A DNA stretch of 6,464 nucleotides from Nitrospirota bacterium (GTDB lineage: Bacteria; Nitrospirota; Thermodesulfovibrionia; Thermodesulfovibrionales; JdFR-85). Under the pieces are notes generated by a model. The model saw nothing but the letters and a program-made list of their open reading frames with translations. It had not been told where the DNA came from and ran no database searches. Shown here one piece after another: positions 6,335-6,464 of the stretch (position 1 is the stretch's first letter; every line of letters begins with the position of its first letter). The translations under genes and the position numbers were made by a program. The DNA lies in contig QIJG01000284.1 in NCBI GenBank assembly GCA_003232715.1, positions 1 through 6,464 on the forward strand, given 5' to 3'.

Positions 6335-6371
6335 TTGACAATTATCAGGTAAAACCTTTAATTTATATAAT
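6335..6371 (+). promoter_or_regulatory. Promoter of the tRNA-Ala gene
   Basis: A perfect -35 element TTGACA lies at 6335-6340. TTTAAT at 6357-6362, after a 16-base spacer, would start transcription near 6370, about nine bases before the tRNA. A perfect TATAAT at 6366-6371 is also present, but it lies 25 bases from this -35 and would start transcription at about the first tRNA base. The AT-rich stretch just before a stable RNA gene makes a promoter likely; which -10 is used is unsettled. Confidence 0.55.
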
Positions 6372-6378
6372 CAAAAGT

Positions 6379-6454
<76 letters not shown>

Positions 6455-6464
6455 AATCTGATTT

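Noticed and set aside
6154..6357. The frame of the MetE-like gene stays open for about 68 codons upstream of its ATG on the minus strand.
   Set aside because: It contains no ATG, GTG or TTG start, shows no family-like sequence, and the recognised N-terminus (TTGIGSLP) begins right after the chosen ATG. It also overlaps the probable tRNA promoter region. A chance open frame of this length is plausible.

Overview
The window is a stretch of ordinary bacterial chromosome with roughly balanced base composition. It carries four intact protein genes (an IMP cyclohydrolase, purD, mutS2 and tmk), one broken gene of the MetE/UROD-like family, and one tRNA-Ala gene. No mobile element, CRISPR array, phage gene or rRNA gene is visible. 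Strong GGAGG-type ribosome binding sites, frequent AGG/AGA (Arg) and ATA (Ile) codons, a free-standing IMP cyclohydrolase in place of full-length bifunctional PurH, and a MutS2 all fit an anaerobic Gram-negative lineage such as Nitrospirota (Thermodesulfovibrionia-like) or a former deltaproteobacterial group. That placement is inference from style, not from a search.

Layout. Positions 51-2137 (+ strand) hold two steps of de novo purine synthesis: a 207-aa stand-alone IMP cyclohydrolase, a 185-nt gap, and purD (GAR synthetase). purD runs head-on into mutS2, and the two genes overlap by 10 bp at their 3' ends. Positions 2128-6153 (- strand) look like one operon, transcribed right to left: a MetE/UROD-like zinc protein gene, tmk (start/stop overlap ATGA) and mutS2 (20-nt spacing). 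The first gene is split near 5750 by a frame change that also removes about ten expected residues, so it is probably a pseudogene or a sequencing/assembly artefact. Positions 6154-6378 are a divergent intergenic region with a probable promoter for tRNA-Ala(GGC) at 6379-6454 (+ strand) and a weak candidate promoter for the leftward operon.

How the genes fit together. The + strand pair belongs to nucleotide synthesis (GAR formation and the final ring closure to IMP). The - strand group joins dTMP phosphorylation (tmk) with an ABC-ATPase/Smr protein acting on stalled ribosomes or recombination intermediates (mutS2). I found no undescribed multi-gene system. The points that merit a second look are the free-standing IMP cyclohydrolase, the broken MetE-like gene with a possible internal restart site, and atypical signature residues in the Smr domain of MutS2 and in thymidylate kinase.
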